Source: UBA2357 sp041916775 (GTDB taxonomy: Bacteria > Pseudomonadota > Gammaproteobacteria > Burkholderiales > Rhodocyclaceae). Taken from it: 64,000 nt of DNA. The position numbers and the translations under genes are program-made. Numbering within the stretch: position 1 is the stretch's first letter; each line of letters opens with the position of its first letter. The stretch covers positions 62,001-126,000 of the forward strand of contig JAYRYZ010000004.1 of NCBI GenBank assembly GCA_041916775.1, given 5' to 3'. Of this stretch, positions 12,071 to 19,573 are shown one piece after another. The notes beneath the pieces were generated by a model. The model was not told where the DNA came from. It made no database searches and worked only from the letters and a program-made list of their open reading frames with translations.

Positions 12071-12925
12071 TCAGCGCTCCTCGGTGCTGCAGTGATGCCG
12101 TGGCTTGCTTGTCGTCACGAGCGTGCCGCCCCGCGGTAGGGTTGTCGCTGCGGGTGTGTGGTCGGCGAGTGCCGGTTGCGTCCTGCTGCGGGCATGGCCC
12201 CAGGCAACGACCTCGAGGCGTCCGTCGAGGTGTTCCACGATGGCGCTGCAGGTGTCGACCCAGTCGCCGCAGTTCAGGTAGTGAATACCGCCGATGCGGC
12301 GGTCGGACGCCCAGTGAATGTGTCCGCAGATCACCCCGTCGAAGCCGCGCTGGCGCGCCGCATGCGCAACCGTGTCCTCGAAGTCGAAGATGAAGCCTAC
12401 AGCCTTCTTCACCTTCTGCTTCGCGTAACCCGCGAGCGACCAGTACCCGGGGCGACGCAGCACACGACGCACGCGCGCAATCTGCAGGTTCATGCGCACC
12501 AGGGCGTTATAGGCGACGTCACCGAGGCGTGCGACCCAGCGATGATGACGCGTGACCTGATCGTACTCGTCGCCGTGGATGAGCCAGTAGCGCCGTCCGT
12601 TCAGGGTGGTGTGAACGTGCTCGTGCTTGACGTGGATCTCACCGAATGCGACGCCGGTATGCTCGCGCAGTGCCTCGTCATGGTTGCCAGGGATGAAGAT
12701 CACCTTGCAGCCGTGCCGTGCGCGTCGCAGGATCTTCTGAACCACCGTGTTGTGCGAGGCAGCCCAATGCACGCTGCGGTTCATGGCCCAGAAATCGACG
12801 ATGTCGCCGAGGAGGTAAAGGTACTCGGACTCGTACGCCTTGAGAAATTCAAGCAGGCGTTCGGCCTGGCAGGCGCGGGTGCCGAGATGGACGTCCGAGA
12901 CGAAAACCGCGCGTACCGACGTCAT
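12071..12925 (-). CDS. Calcineurin-like metallophosphoesterase, PlcP/LpxH-like
   Basis: The 284-residue protein is a two-metal phosphoesterase: FVSDVHLG (residues 8-15), LLGDIVDFW near residue 38, FIPGNHDE near 77, LIHGDEYD near 114 and the late GHIHWA near 200 are all intact. Automatic annotation would call it UDP-2,3-diacylglucosamine diphosphatase (LpxH). However, the SDVHLGTRACQAERLLEFL start and the neighbouring sugar-nucleotide-type glycosyltransferases fit PlcP, the phospholipase C of phosphate-starved bacteria that removes phospholipid head groups to release diacylglycerol. The choice is by recollection of family features, not by alignment. Start ATG at 12925 overlaps the upstream glycosyltransferase stop by 4 nt, so the two are translationally coupled. 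The C-terminal about 35 residues are low-complexity and probably dispensable. Confidence 0.8.
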   Translation of the reverse strand: MTSVRAVFVSDVHLGTRACQAERLLEFLKAYESEYLYLLGDIVDFWAMNRSVHWAASHNTVVQKILRRARHGCKVIFIPGNHDEALREHTGVAFGEIHVKHEHVHTTLNGRRYWLIHGDEYDQVTRHHRWVARLGDVAYNALVRMNLQIARVRRVLRRPGYWSLAGYAKQKVKKAVGFIFDFEDTVAHAARQRGFDGVICGHIHWASDRRIGGIHYLNCGDWVDTCSAIVEHLDGRLEVVAWGHARSRTQPALADHTPAATTLPRGGTLVTTSKPRHHCSTEER

Positions 12926-14160
12926 CGGACAGCCGCCGCGACGCGAGCGGCAGTATTGTCGCTGCCCGGCGGCGTGGCATGGTGACTGCGCCACACACGG
13001 ACGAGCGCGTCCGCAAATCGGTCGTTCACATGATCCCAGCTGATGCCCTCGGCCGTGGTCCGTGCAGCGCGTCCGAGTGAGAGTCGCAGCGCGTCGTTCA
13101 GCGCGAGCTGCACCGCGCGTTCGATGAAGCCCTCCTCGTCGCCGCTGCGCACATGCGCACCGTTGCCCAGATCCTGGATCACTTCCGCAGCGGCGGCGTA
13201 GTCGTACGCGAGCGCACACAATCCGCTGGCCATGGCTTCCAGGGTGACGTTGCCGAAGGTTTCCGAAAGGCTCGGGAACAGGAACAGATCCGCCGAGGCG
13301 TAGTGTGCCGCGAGCGCCTCGCCACGTTGCATGCCGGCAAGGAATACGTCGGGGTGTTCGCGTGCGAGGCTGTCACGCATGGGACCGTCGCCGACGATGA
13401 TCATGCGTGCGTCCGGGCGGAACGCACGAATGCGGCGGAAGGCCCGGACTGCGAGACCCAGGTTCTTCTCGGGTGCGGCCCGCCCCACCGTGATCACCGC
13501 AAGCCCGCCCGGGGCGAGCCCCCAGCTTGCGCGCAAGGCCTCGCTGCGGCGCGCGGGGTCGAAGAGGTGTGTGTCAACGCCGCGCGAGATCACCTCGACA
13601 GAGGTATAGCCCTCGTGGCGCAGGCGGTTGGCAAGCGCCGCAGTGGGAACGTAGGTGGCGGCGGTGCGGTTGTGGAAGCGGCGCAGGTAGGCAGCCACGG
13701 GCTGACGTAGCCAGCCCACGCCATAGTGTGCGCTGTAGTGGTCGAAGTGCGTGTGGAAGTCCGAGGTCACCGGAAGTCGCAGCTTGTTGGCAGCGGTCAC
13801 CGCCGTCCACCCGAGCGGCCCCTCGGTGGCCACATGGACGAGGTCCGGGCGCTGCCGCGTCCACGTCCTCGTCAGCCGGGTGCGTGCCGGCAGGCCGAGC
13901 TTCAGCCCTTCGTAGCGCGGCAGTTTCAGGCCACGCGACAGCAACTCCTCCAGCCCTGGCCCGGTATGCGGGCTGTCGTCGCGCGTTTGCCGTGGGCGGA
14001 TCAGTTGCACCGCGTGGCCGCGATCGATGAGTCCATCGACATTGCGCTTCAGGGTCATCGCGACGCCATTGACCTCTGGAGGCCAAGTCTCAGTGACCAG
14101 CGCGATGCGCAGGCGTGGCGTCGCGCAGAGATCCTCGGTGGTGAAATCGAGCGTATTCAT
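12922..14160 (-). CDS. Family GT4-like glycosyltransferase (Agt/SQD2-like)
   Basis: This 412-residue GT-B glycosyltransferase has the N-terminal acceptor-side motif TETWPPEVNGVAMTL (about residues 23-37). Its C-terminal donor-binding domain includes GRAAPEKNLGLAVRAF near residue 238 and the E-x7-E motif in SLSETFGNVTLEAMASG near residue 317. Relatives transfer sugars to diacylglycerol or mannose lipids at the cytoplasmic membrane. Coupling to a PlcP-like phosphodiesterase suggests glycosylation of the diacylglycerol it would release, making a phosphate-free glycolipid. The start at 14160 was preferred over upstream in-frame codons because the Rossmann beta strand begins near residue 17 and the extra N-terminal sequence is low-complexity. 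Confidence 0.85.
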   Translation of the reverse strand: MNTLDFTTEDLCATPRLRIALVTETWPPEVNGVAMTLKRNVDGLIDRGHAVQLIRPRQTRDDSPHTGPGLEELLSRGLKLPRYEGLKLGLPARTRLTRTWTRQRPDLVHVATEGPLGWTAVTAANKLRLPVTSDFHTHFDHYSAHYGVGWLRQPVAAYLRRFHNRTAATYVPTAALANRLRHEGYTSVEVISRGVDTHLFDPARRSEALRASWGLAPGGLAVITVGRAAPEKNLGLAVRAFRRIRAFRPDARMIIVGDGPMRDSLAREHPDVFLAGMQRGEALAAHYASADLFLFPSLSETFGNVTLEAMASGLCALAYDYAAAAEVIQDLGNGAHVRSGDEEGFIERAVQLALNDALRLSLGRAARTTAEGISWDHVNDRFADALVRVWRSHHATPPGSDNTAARVAAAVR

Positions 14161-14206
14161 GAGCCGCGACGATACGGTGCATGCGCGACGCGGAGATGAC
14201 CCCGAG

Positions 14207-14224
14207 GTTACGTGCCCGTGACAG
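14207..14224 (-). promoter_or_regulatory. Weak candidate Pho box before the glycosyltransferase-phosphoesterase pair
   Basis: On the minus strand the sequence CTGTCACGGGCACGTAAC runs from 14224 to 14207, 47 nt before the ATG at 14160. The first heptamer matches CTGTCAT at 6 of 7 positions, the second only loosely, with correct 11-nt phasing. No good -10 is seen at the usual distance, so this is tentative. Confidence 0.25.
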
Positions 14225-14230
14225 GGTGCC

Positions 14231-15412
14231 TCAGGCCCGGGCCGGAGCCGGGCTTGCGTGACGCGGGTCCGTGCCGAGGCGCCGATAGAGCCGCGCCAAG
14301 CGCGCCGCCATCTGCGTGTCGCTCCAGTGAGCGGCGTCCTCGCGCGCGGCGACTGCCATCGCGGCGCGTCGCTGCGGATCATCGAGGAGCGCGCCGACAC
14401 ATCCAGCGAAAGCAGTGACCGAGTCAGGCGCGATCAGCGCGCCGCGCGCAGGTTCGAGAATGTCGCGCGTGCCCATCTCGGCGAGCGCGACCACCGGGAC
14501 GCCGGCGGCCATCGCTTCGAGCAGCACCAGTCCCTGCGTTTCGGTACGCGAGGCGAACACGAAGAGCTCAGCCGCGGCGTAGCAATCGGGGAGATCGCGG
14601 GAGCGCTCGAGGTAGCCGACGAATCGCACCATGCCCTCGAGGCCGAGTTGTACGCAGCGGCCCTGCAGCGATGGGAGTGCAGGGCCTTCGCCCGCGATCA
14701 CCAGCACGATGTCGTCGTACCGATTCCTGAGCGAGCGGGCAACGTCGAGCAAGAAGCCGATGTTCTTCTCATGTGCGACCCGGCCCACGAACAGCAACAT
14801 CCTGCATCCGGCCGGAATGCCGTGGCGGGCGCGAAAGCGCGCCCCGTCGGCATGTGCGAAGGCCGAGAGCGGGATCCCCGTCGGCAACACCTCCATGTTC
14901 GCACGCACGCCGTAGTCTGCGAGGCGGGCGCGCATCGCGGTCGAAGGGACGATCACCGTATCGACCGCGTTGCACTGGGCGCGCGAGAAGCGGCGTGCTG
15001 CGGCGCGCAGCATCCCGCCCGGCAGGAATGGCGCGTAGTGGTGGAGATAGGCTTCGAACAGGGTGTGATAGGAGAGCACGACGGGGCGTCGGTGCTTTCG
15101 TGCGGCGGCGAGTCCGGCGTAATGTGCGACGAAGGGCGTCTGGATATGCACGATGTCGCAGTCGGCAGCCTCGCGTGTGGCCGCGCTGTGCATCGCGCGC
15201 CAGGAAACCAGGCGGTCTTCAGGGTCCAGCGGGACGGGCCGGCCGGGCAGCCTGACGACGCCGGCCTCATCGTCCTCTGCGCCGTAGCGCGGTACCAGCA
15301 GGCGCACTTCGACGCCGTGTCCGGCGAGCGCGCGGCGAAAACTCGCGATCGAGGTCGACACCCCATTCACGCGCGGAAAATAGACATCCGAAACGGTCAG
15401 CACTCGCAACAT
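14231..15412 (-). CDS. Family GT4-like glycosyltransferase
   Basis: A second GT-B glycosyltransferase, 393 residues, in the same direction and 70 nt upstream of the first. It starts VLTVSDVYFPRVNGVSTSI (residues 4-22), the same acceptor-side pattern as its neighbour. The donor domain is marked by FVGRVAHEKNIGFLLDVA near residue 206 and the E-x7-E motif in SRTETQGLVLLEAMAAG near residue 288. The pair could add successive sugars to the same lipid. Start at 15412 was selected because the preceding in-frame sequence is antisense to ubiJ and lacks family similarity. Confidence 0.85.
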   Translation of the reverse strand: MLRVLTVSDVYFPRVNGVSTSIASFRRALAGHGVEVRLLVPRYGAEDDEAGVVRLPGRPVPLDPEDRLVSWRAMHSAATREAADCDIVHIQTPFVAHYAGLAAARKHRRPVVLSYHTLFEAYLHHYAPFLPGGMLRAAARRFSRAQCNAVDTVIVPSTAMRARLADYGVRANMEVLPTGIPLSAFAHADGARFRARHGIPAGCRMLLFVGRVAHEKNIGFLLDVARSLRNRYDDIVLVIAGEGPALPSLQGRCVQLGLEGMVRFVGYLERSRDLPDCYAAAELFVFASRTETQGLVLLEAMAAGVPVVALAEMGTRDILEPARGALIAPDSVTAFAGCVGALLDDPQRRAAMAVAAREDAAHWSDTQMAARLARLYRRLGTDPRHASPAPARA

Positions 15413-15509
15413 GCCGACAGCTTGGGCGACCTCTGTTACGCTGGCATGAACACCACCCGCGCGGATGCGTGATGGCGGCCATGGGCCGCATCTGGCAATG
15501 CAGTGTCGT

Positions 15510-16106
15510 TCAGCGTGGGCGTGGCGGCAAGGGCCTGGGTTCGAGGCGCTCGATGCGCTTCTCGCAGCGCGCGAGGTCGTCGCGCAGGGTGACGAGTTCG
15601 GCCACGTGCAACGCGAGCTGCGGCCGGGTGACGAGCACTTCGCCGTCTTCCACCAGATACTCCACAAGGTTGTCACGCAGGCCCTGCCATGCGCGTGAGT
15701 GCGTACGGGCCGCCGAGCGCACGCCTTCGCCGACGCGGTGCGCGGCGATGTCACCGATCAGGCGTGACAAATCCTCCTCGGCATCCCAGCGCAGGTTGCG
15801 CAGCACGAAACCGAGCGCCTCGGCGAATTCCGCGTCCCCTTCGAGGCGAACACCTCCGCTGGCTGAGTCCGACAAGCCGACGAGGCCGGGCAGTGCCTCC
15901 AGCGGCAGGCTGATGTTCACCGCTGGCGGGGTGTCGTCGCTGGCGGTGGCGTAGCCTTCGTCGTTCACCGTGAAGCGCAGTGTCACCGGTCCGAGCACCA
16001 GGCGCGTGCCGCGGTTCGCAAAGGGAGCGAGGCGCGAGCGCGCCCAGGCTGCAGCTTGCAGCAGGTGGTTGAGTGCAGCGATGAAGGCGTGGTCGAGCGG
16101 ATTCAT
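15510..16106 (-). CDS. ubiJ: Ubiquinone biosynthesis accessory factor UbiJ (SCP2 domain)
   Basis: UbiJ is a lipid-binding SCP2-domain protein that, with UbiK, scaffolds the soluble ubiquinone-synthesis complex. The 198-residue product has an SCP2-like lipid pocket (about residues 35-100, containing NISLPLEALPGLVGL) and a C-terminal charged helical tail with the segment ELVTLRDDLARCEKRIERLE that could form a coiled coil. It lies 22 nt downstream of ubiE, its usual partner. The ubiB gene that often follows is not here; glycosyltransferase genes take its place. Confidence 0.85.
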   Translation of the reverse strand: MNPLDHAFIAALNHLLQAAAWARSRLAPFANRGTRLVLGPVTLRFTVNDEGYATASDDTPPAVNISLPLEALPGLVGLSDSASGGVRLEGDAEFAEALGFVLRNLRWDAEEDLSRLIGDIAAHRVGEGVRSAARTHSRAWQGLRDNLVEYLVEDGEVLVTRPQLALHVAELVTLRDDLARCEKRIERLEPRPLPPRPR

Positions 16107-16128
16107 CGGGTTCTGCCGAGCAGGTGAT

Positions 16129-16866
16129 TCAGAACTTGACGCCGATGTGCAGCGCCACGACCCCGCCGGTCATGTTGTGGTAATCGACACGGTTGAAGCC
16201 CGCTCCCTGCATCATCGCCTTCAACTCTTCCTGCGAGGGATGCATGCGGATCGATTCGGCGAGATAGCGATAGCTGTCGGCGTCGTTCGCCACGCGCTGC
16301 CCCATCCACGGCAGGATCTTGAACGAATAGAAGTCGTAGGCGGGCGACAGCGGCTTCCACACCTTGGAGAACTCCAGCACCAGCAGGCGGCCGCCAGGCC
16401 GCAACACGCGGTGCATCTCGGCGAGTGCCGCGTCCTTGTGGGTCATGTTGCGCAGACCGAAGGCGACCGTGACGCAGTCGAACCAGTCGGATGGGAAGGG
16501 TAACTTCTCGGCGTCGCACTGTGCCACCGGGCAGGCCAGGCCGTGATCGATGAGACGGTCGCGGCCACGCGACAGCATTGCATGGTTGATGTCGGTGAGC
16601 CACACCTGGCCCTGCTTGCCGACCTTGCGCGCGAAGGCGAGCGAGAGGTCGGCCGTGCCGCCGGCGACATCGAGCACCCGGCTGCCTTCCCGCACGCCCG
16701 AGCGAGCGATTGCGAAGGCCTTCCACAGGCGGTGAAGCCCCATGGACATGAGGTCGTTCATGATGTCGTAGTTGCCCGCCACCGACGAGAACACCTGCGC
16801 GACCTTGTGGCGTTTCTCATGCTCGGCGACGGTCTGGAAGCCGAAATGTGTTTTCTGTTCGTCCAT
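16129..16866 (-). CDS. ubiE: Ubiquinone/menaquinone C-methyltransferase UbiE
   Basis: UbiE performs the C-methylation of the demethoxy-quinone ring in ubiquinone synthesis (and demethylmenaquinone where present). The 245-residue protein has the family motif YDIMNDLMSMGLHRLWK (residues 33-49), SAM motif I VLDVAGGTADLSLAFA near residue 64, and the late GLRNMTHKDAAL region. The ATG at 16866 lies 5 nt after the DUF971 stop and gives normal length; longer in-frame extensions overlap that gene and were rejected. Confidence 0.96.
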   Translation of the reverse strand: MDEQKTHFGFQTVAEHEKRHKVAQVFSSVAGNYDIMNDLMSMGLHRLWKAFAIARSGVREGSRVLDVAGGTADLSLAFARKVGKQGQVWLTDINHAMLSRGRDRLIDHGLACPVAQCDAEKLPFPSDWFDCVTVAFGLRNMTHKDAALAEMHRVLRPGGRLLVLEFSKVWKPLSPAYDFYSFKILPWMGQRVANDADSYRYLAESIRMHPSQEELKAMMQGAGFNRVDYHNMTGGVVALHIGVKF

Positions 16867-16871
16867 GATCT

Positions 16872-17297
16872 TCAGTGCTTGTGGCTGGCGCAGCCGCCCT
16901 TGGGGGCCGGAGGCGGGGCGAGGGCCGGATCGCGGCTCGCGCCGGCGGCAGCGAGCCGGTCGAGGTAGTCCTGCCACAATGCCTCTTGGCGGTCTCCCAA
17001 CAGGTAGAGGTGGTCCCACGAATACAGTCCGCTGTCGTGACCATCAGAGAAGGTCGGGCGGACTGCATAGTTGCCGACGGGTTCGAGGGCGGTGATGTCG
17101 ACATCGCGCTTGCCGACCTGCAGCACCTCCTGGCCAACGCCGTGGCCGCGGACCTCCGCCGAGGGCGAATAGACGCGCAGGTACTCGAAGGGTAACGAGA
17201 AGCTGCGGCCGTCGTCGAAGCCGATCTCGAGCAGGCGAGACTTGCGGTGCAGGGTAATGCTGGTAGGGGTAGGGGTGGTCTTGTCGAGCCCGGCCAT
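16872..17297 (-). CDS. DUF971 (gamma-butyrobetaine hydroxylase-like N-terminal domain) protein
   Basis: The 141-residue protein matches the small DUF971 family: LHRKSRLLEIGFDDGRSFSLPFEYLRVYSPS (here split: EIGFDDGRSFSLPFEYLRV) followed by GNYAVRPTFSDGHDSGLYSWDHL. The fold is that of the N-terminal domain of gamma-butyrobetaine hydroxylase; related domains occur with iron-sulphur assembly proteins. Function is unknown. The C-terminus ends in GGCASHKH, a Cys/His tail that could bind metal. It heads the ubiE-ubiJ run and is divergent from phoB. Confidence 0.85.
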   Translation of the reverse strand: MAGLDKTTPTPTSITLHRKSRLLEIGFDDGRSFSLPFEYLRVYSPSAEVRGHGVGQEVLQVGKRDVDITALEPVGNYAVRPTFSDGHDSGLYSWDHLYLLGDRQEALWQDYLDRLAAAGASRDPALAPPPAPKGGCASHKH

Positions 17298-17415
17298 GAG
17301 TGGAACCTCTTACACGCGTTGGTGCGGATGACGTCACAGCGCGCATGATACCCCCAATCAGGCCCACTTCCGCCCGACGGACAGGCTCGCGGTAGCTGTG
17401 TTGCGCGTCGATGAC

Positions 17416-17449
17416 CTGTCATCAAAACGTCAAATTGCTGAAATACACT
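17416..17449 (+). promoter_or_regulatory. Pho box and -10 of the phoB promoter
   Basis: CTGTCAT-CAAA-ACGTCAA (17416-17433) is a two-unit Pho box with 11-nt phasing; the first heptamer is a perfect match. A -10 hexamer TACACT (17444-17449) follows after 10 nt, the distance expected where PhoB replaces the -35. The ATG lies at 17477. This predicts PhoB autoregulation under phosphate limitation. Confidence 0.75.
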
Positions 17450-17476
17450 GCCGCATCGCTGAATCAGGAGTCATGC

Positions 17477-18181
17477 ATGGCTGCCACCATCCTGCTCGTC
17501 GAGGACGAGCCCGCAATCCAGGAGCTGATCGCGGTCAATCTCACCCGCGCCGGCCATCACGTCGTGCGTGTCGCGGACGTGGAGAGCGCCCAGAAGGTGG
17601 TGCGCGAGGCGCTGCCGGATCTGATCCTGCTCGACTGGATGCTGCCCGGCGTGCCCGGCATCGAGCTCGCGCGCAGGCTGCGTGCGGACGAACGGACCCG
17701 CGCGATTCCCATCATCATGCTCACCGCACGCGGCGAGGAGCAGGACAAGATCAACGGCCTGGATGCCGGTGCCGACGACTACGTCACCAAGCCCTTCAGC
17801 CCGCGCGAGCTGGTGGCGCGCATCAAGGCGGTGCTGCGCCGGCGTGCTCCGCAGACCACCGAGGACCCGGTCTCCATCGGCGGTCTGCGCCTCGACCCCA
17901 CCACCCACCGCGTCAGCGCGGGCGAGCAGGCGCTGAGCCTGGGGCCGACGGAGTTCCGTCTGCTGCATTTCCTGATGACGCACCCCGAGCGGGTGCATTC
18001 GCGCACGCAGTTGCTCGACCAGGTGTGGGGTGACCACGTGTTCGTCGAGGAGCGCACCGTGGATGTGCACATCCGCCGATTGCGTGCCGCCCTCGAGGCC
18101 ACCGGCCATGAGCGGCTGGTGCAGACGGTACGTGGGAGCGGCTACCGTTTTTCGGTGCAGATCGAGGATGTGGCGGGTTGA
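17477..18181 (+). CDS. phoB: Phosphate regulon response regulator PhoB
   Basis: PhoB is an OmpR/PhoB-type DNA-binding response regulator. The receiver domain (residues 1-120) has the acidic pair in LVEDEP, the phospho-acceptor Asp in LILLDWMLPG (Asp54), and the Lys in VTKPF. The C-terminal winged helix (about 135-230) includes GPTEFRLLHFLMTHPERVHSR and HIRRLRAALE. Length is 234 residues. The ATG at 17477 was chosen because AGGAG stands 6 nt before it; the longer in-frame extension covers the Pho box. phoR follows, and the DUF971-ubiE genes diverge upstream. Confidence 0.95.
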   Translation: MAATILLVEDEPAIQELIAVNLTRAGHHVVRVADVESAQKVVREALPDLILLDWMLPGVPGIELARRLRADERTRAIPIIMLTARGEEQDKINGLDAGADDYVTKPFSPRELVARIKAVLRRRAPQTTEDPVSIGGLRLDPTTHRVSAGEQALSLGPTEFRLLHFLMTHPERVHSRTQLLDQVWGDHVFVEERTVDVHIRRLRAALEATGHERLVQTVRGSGYRFSVQIEDVAG

Positions 18182-18241
18182 TCGTGTCCATGCCGGGTGA
18201 TAATCCTGGCTGAATTCCAGTTCTCGGGCACAGAGTCATCG

Positions 18242-19573
18242 ATGATGGTCGCACGTCATGCAATCCCGGTGGTCAGGGGCTCCCTGACGGCGCTGCTCGC
18301 CATCGGCCTGCTCGGGCTGGCCTGTGGCACCATCTTCGAACCGATTGCCGGTGCGCTCGTGGCGCTCGCATCCCTGCTCGCGCTGCTCGCCTACCATGTG
18401 CGCAATCTCGTGCGTCTCGCCGAATGGGCTGGTGACCGTTCGGCGCTGATGCTGCCGCCGACCCGCGGCATGTGGCGGGCGGTGTTCGAACACCTCAACG
18501 CGCGGGCGCGCGAGGCGCGCGAGCACCGTGACGGTCTTTCCGTGGCGCTCGAGCGTTTCCGCGCGGCCAGTCAGGCGATGCCCGATGGGGTGATCTACCT
18601 GTCGGCCAATGGCGCCATCGAGTGGATGAACGCGCGCGCGGAGCAGCACTTCGGCCTGGACCACAGCCGTGATGTGGGTGTGATGCTGGTCGGGCTGGTG
18701 CGGCATCGCGAACTGCTCGCTCACCTCGGCCATAGCCACACGGCCGCGCCGGTCCTGATGCAGTCACCGCGTCGCCCGGCGATCCGCCTGCAGGTGCAGA
18801 CGGTGCCGTTCGGCGATGGCCAGCGCATGGTGATCTCGCGCGACATCACCCAGATCGAGCGGCTCGAGACGATGCGGCAGGACTTCATCGCCAACGTGTC
18901 CCACGAGCTGCGCACACCGCTGACGGTGGTCGGCGGCTTCATAGAGACGGTGCAGGACGGCCTGGACGACCTGCCGCGCGAGGATATCCAGCGCTTTCTC
19001 GGGATGGCGCACGATCAATCGGCGCGGATGCGGCGGCTCATCGACGACCTGCTGGCCCTGTCTGCGCTCGAGACCGGTGCGCCGGCACCTGCGGAGGAAC
19101 GGGTCGAGGTGGTGGATCTCATCCGCCAGGTGGTCGAGGAGAGCGAGCTGCTGTCCGGCGGAAGGCACAGCATCACCTTCGAGTTCGATCCCGCCTGCAG
19201 TGGCGACGTGCTGATCGGCAGCGACAAGGAGCTCCACTCCGTCTTCGCCAACCTTGCGAGCAACGCAGTGCGCTACACACCTGCCGGCGGGCACATCGTG
19301 ATCCACTGGCAGCGAGACCGCACGGGTGGCGTGTACTCGGTATCCGACGACGGTCTGGGTATAGACCCGGCCCACATACCGCGCCTGACCGAGCGCTTCT
19401 TCCGCGCAGACCGGGGGCGCTCGCGCGAGACCGGGGGCACCGGGCTGGGGCTGGCGATCGTCAAGCACATCGTGCAGCGCCACCAAGCCGAGCTGCGCAT
19501 CGAGAGCGAGCTCGGCAAGGGCAGCCGCTTCAGCGTGAGCTTCCCCGCCGCGCGTCTGAAGCGTGGGCGTTGA
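18242..19573 (+). CDS. phoR: Phosphate regulon sensor histidine kinase PhoR
   Basis: The 443-residue sensor has two adjacent N-terminal membrane helices (about residues 12-58) with almost no periplasmic loop, typical of PhoR, which senses phosphate through the Pst transporter and PhoU. A PAS domain (about 100-205) precedes the HisKA motif FIANVSHELRTPLTVVGGF (His near residue 222) and a HATPase domain with SNAVRYTPAGG, DDGLGIDP and GGTGLGLAIVKHI. ATG codons at 18242 and 18245 are both usable; a GTG at 18197 would add 15 residues. The last 44 nt overlap the convergent gene at 19530-21170. Confidence 0.93.
   Translation: MMVARHAIPVVRGSLTALLAIGLLGLACGTIFEPIAGALVALASLLALLAYHVRNLVRLAEWAGDRSALMLPPTRGMWRAVFEHLNARAREAREHRDGLSVALERFRAASQAMPDGVIYLSANGAIEWMNARAEQHFGLDHSRDVGVMLVGLVRHRELLAHLGHSHTAAPVLMQSPRRPAIRLQVQTVPFGDGQRMVISRDITQIERLETMRQDFIANVSHELRTPLTVVGGFIETVQDGLDDLPREDIQRFLGMAHDQSARMRRLIDDLLALSALETGAPAPAEERVEVVDLIRQVVEESELLSGGRHSITFEFDPACSGDVLIGSDKELHSVFANLASNAVRYTPAGGHIVIHWQRDRTGGVYSVSDDGLGIDPAHIPRLTERFFRADRGRSRETGGTGLGLAIVKHIVQRHQAELRIESELGKGSRFSVSFPAARLKRGR

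Noticed and set aside
12071..12925. Simple LpxH assignment
   Set aside because: The metallophosphoesterase motifs fit both families, but the coupling to lipid-type glycosyltransferases and closeness to phoBR favour PlcP; the gene symbol was left empty.
15413..15509. Possible Pho box upstream of the 15412 glycosyltransferase
   Set aside because: CTGTTAC occurs only in the wrong orientation and without a second unit at 11-nt spacing.
17411..17476. Upstream in-frame start for phoB
   Set aside because: It would translate through the Pho box and -10; the ATG at 17477 has a proper ribosome binding site.
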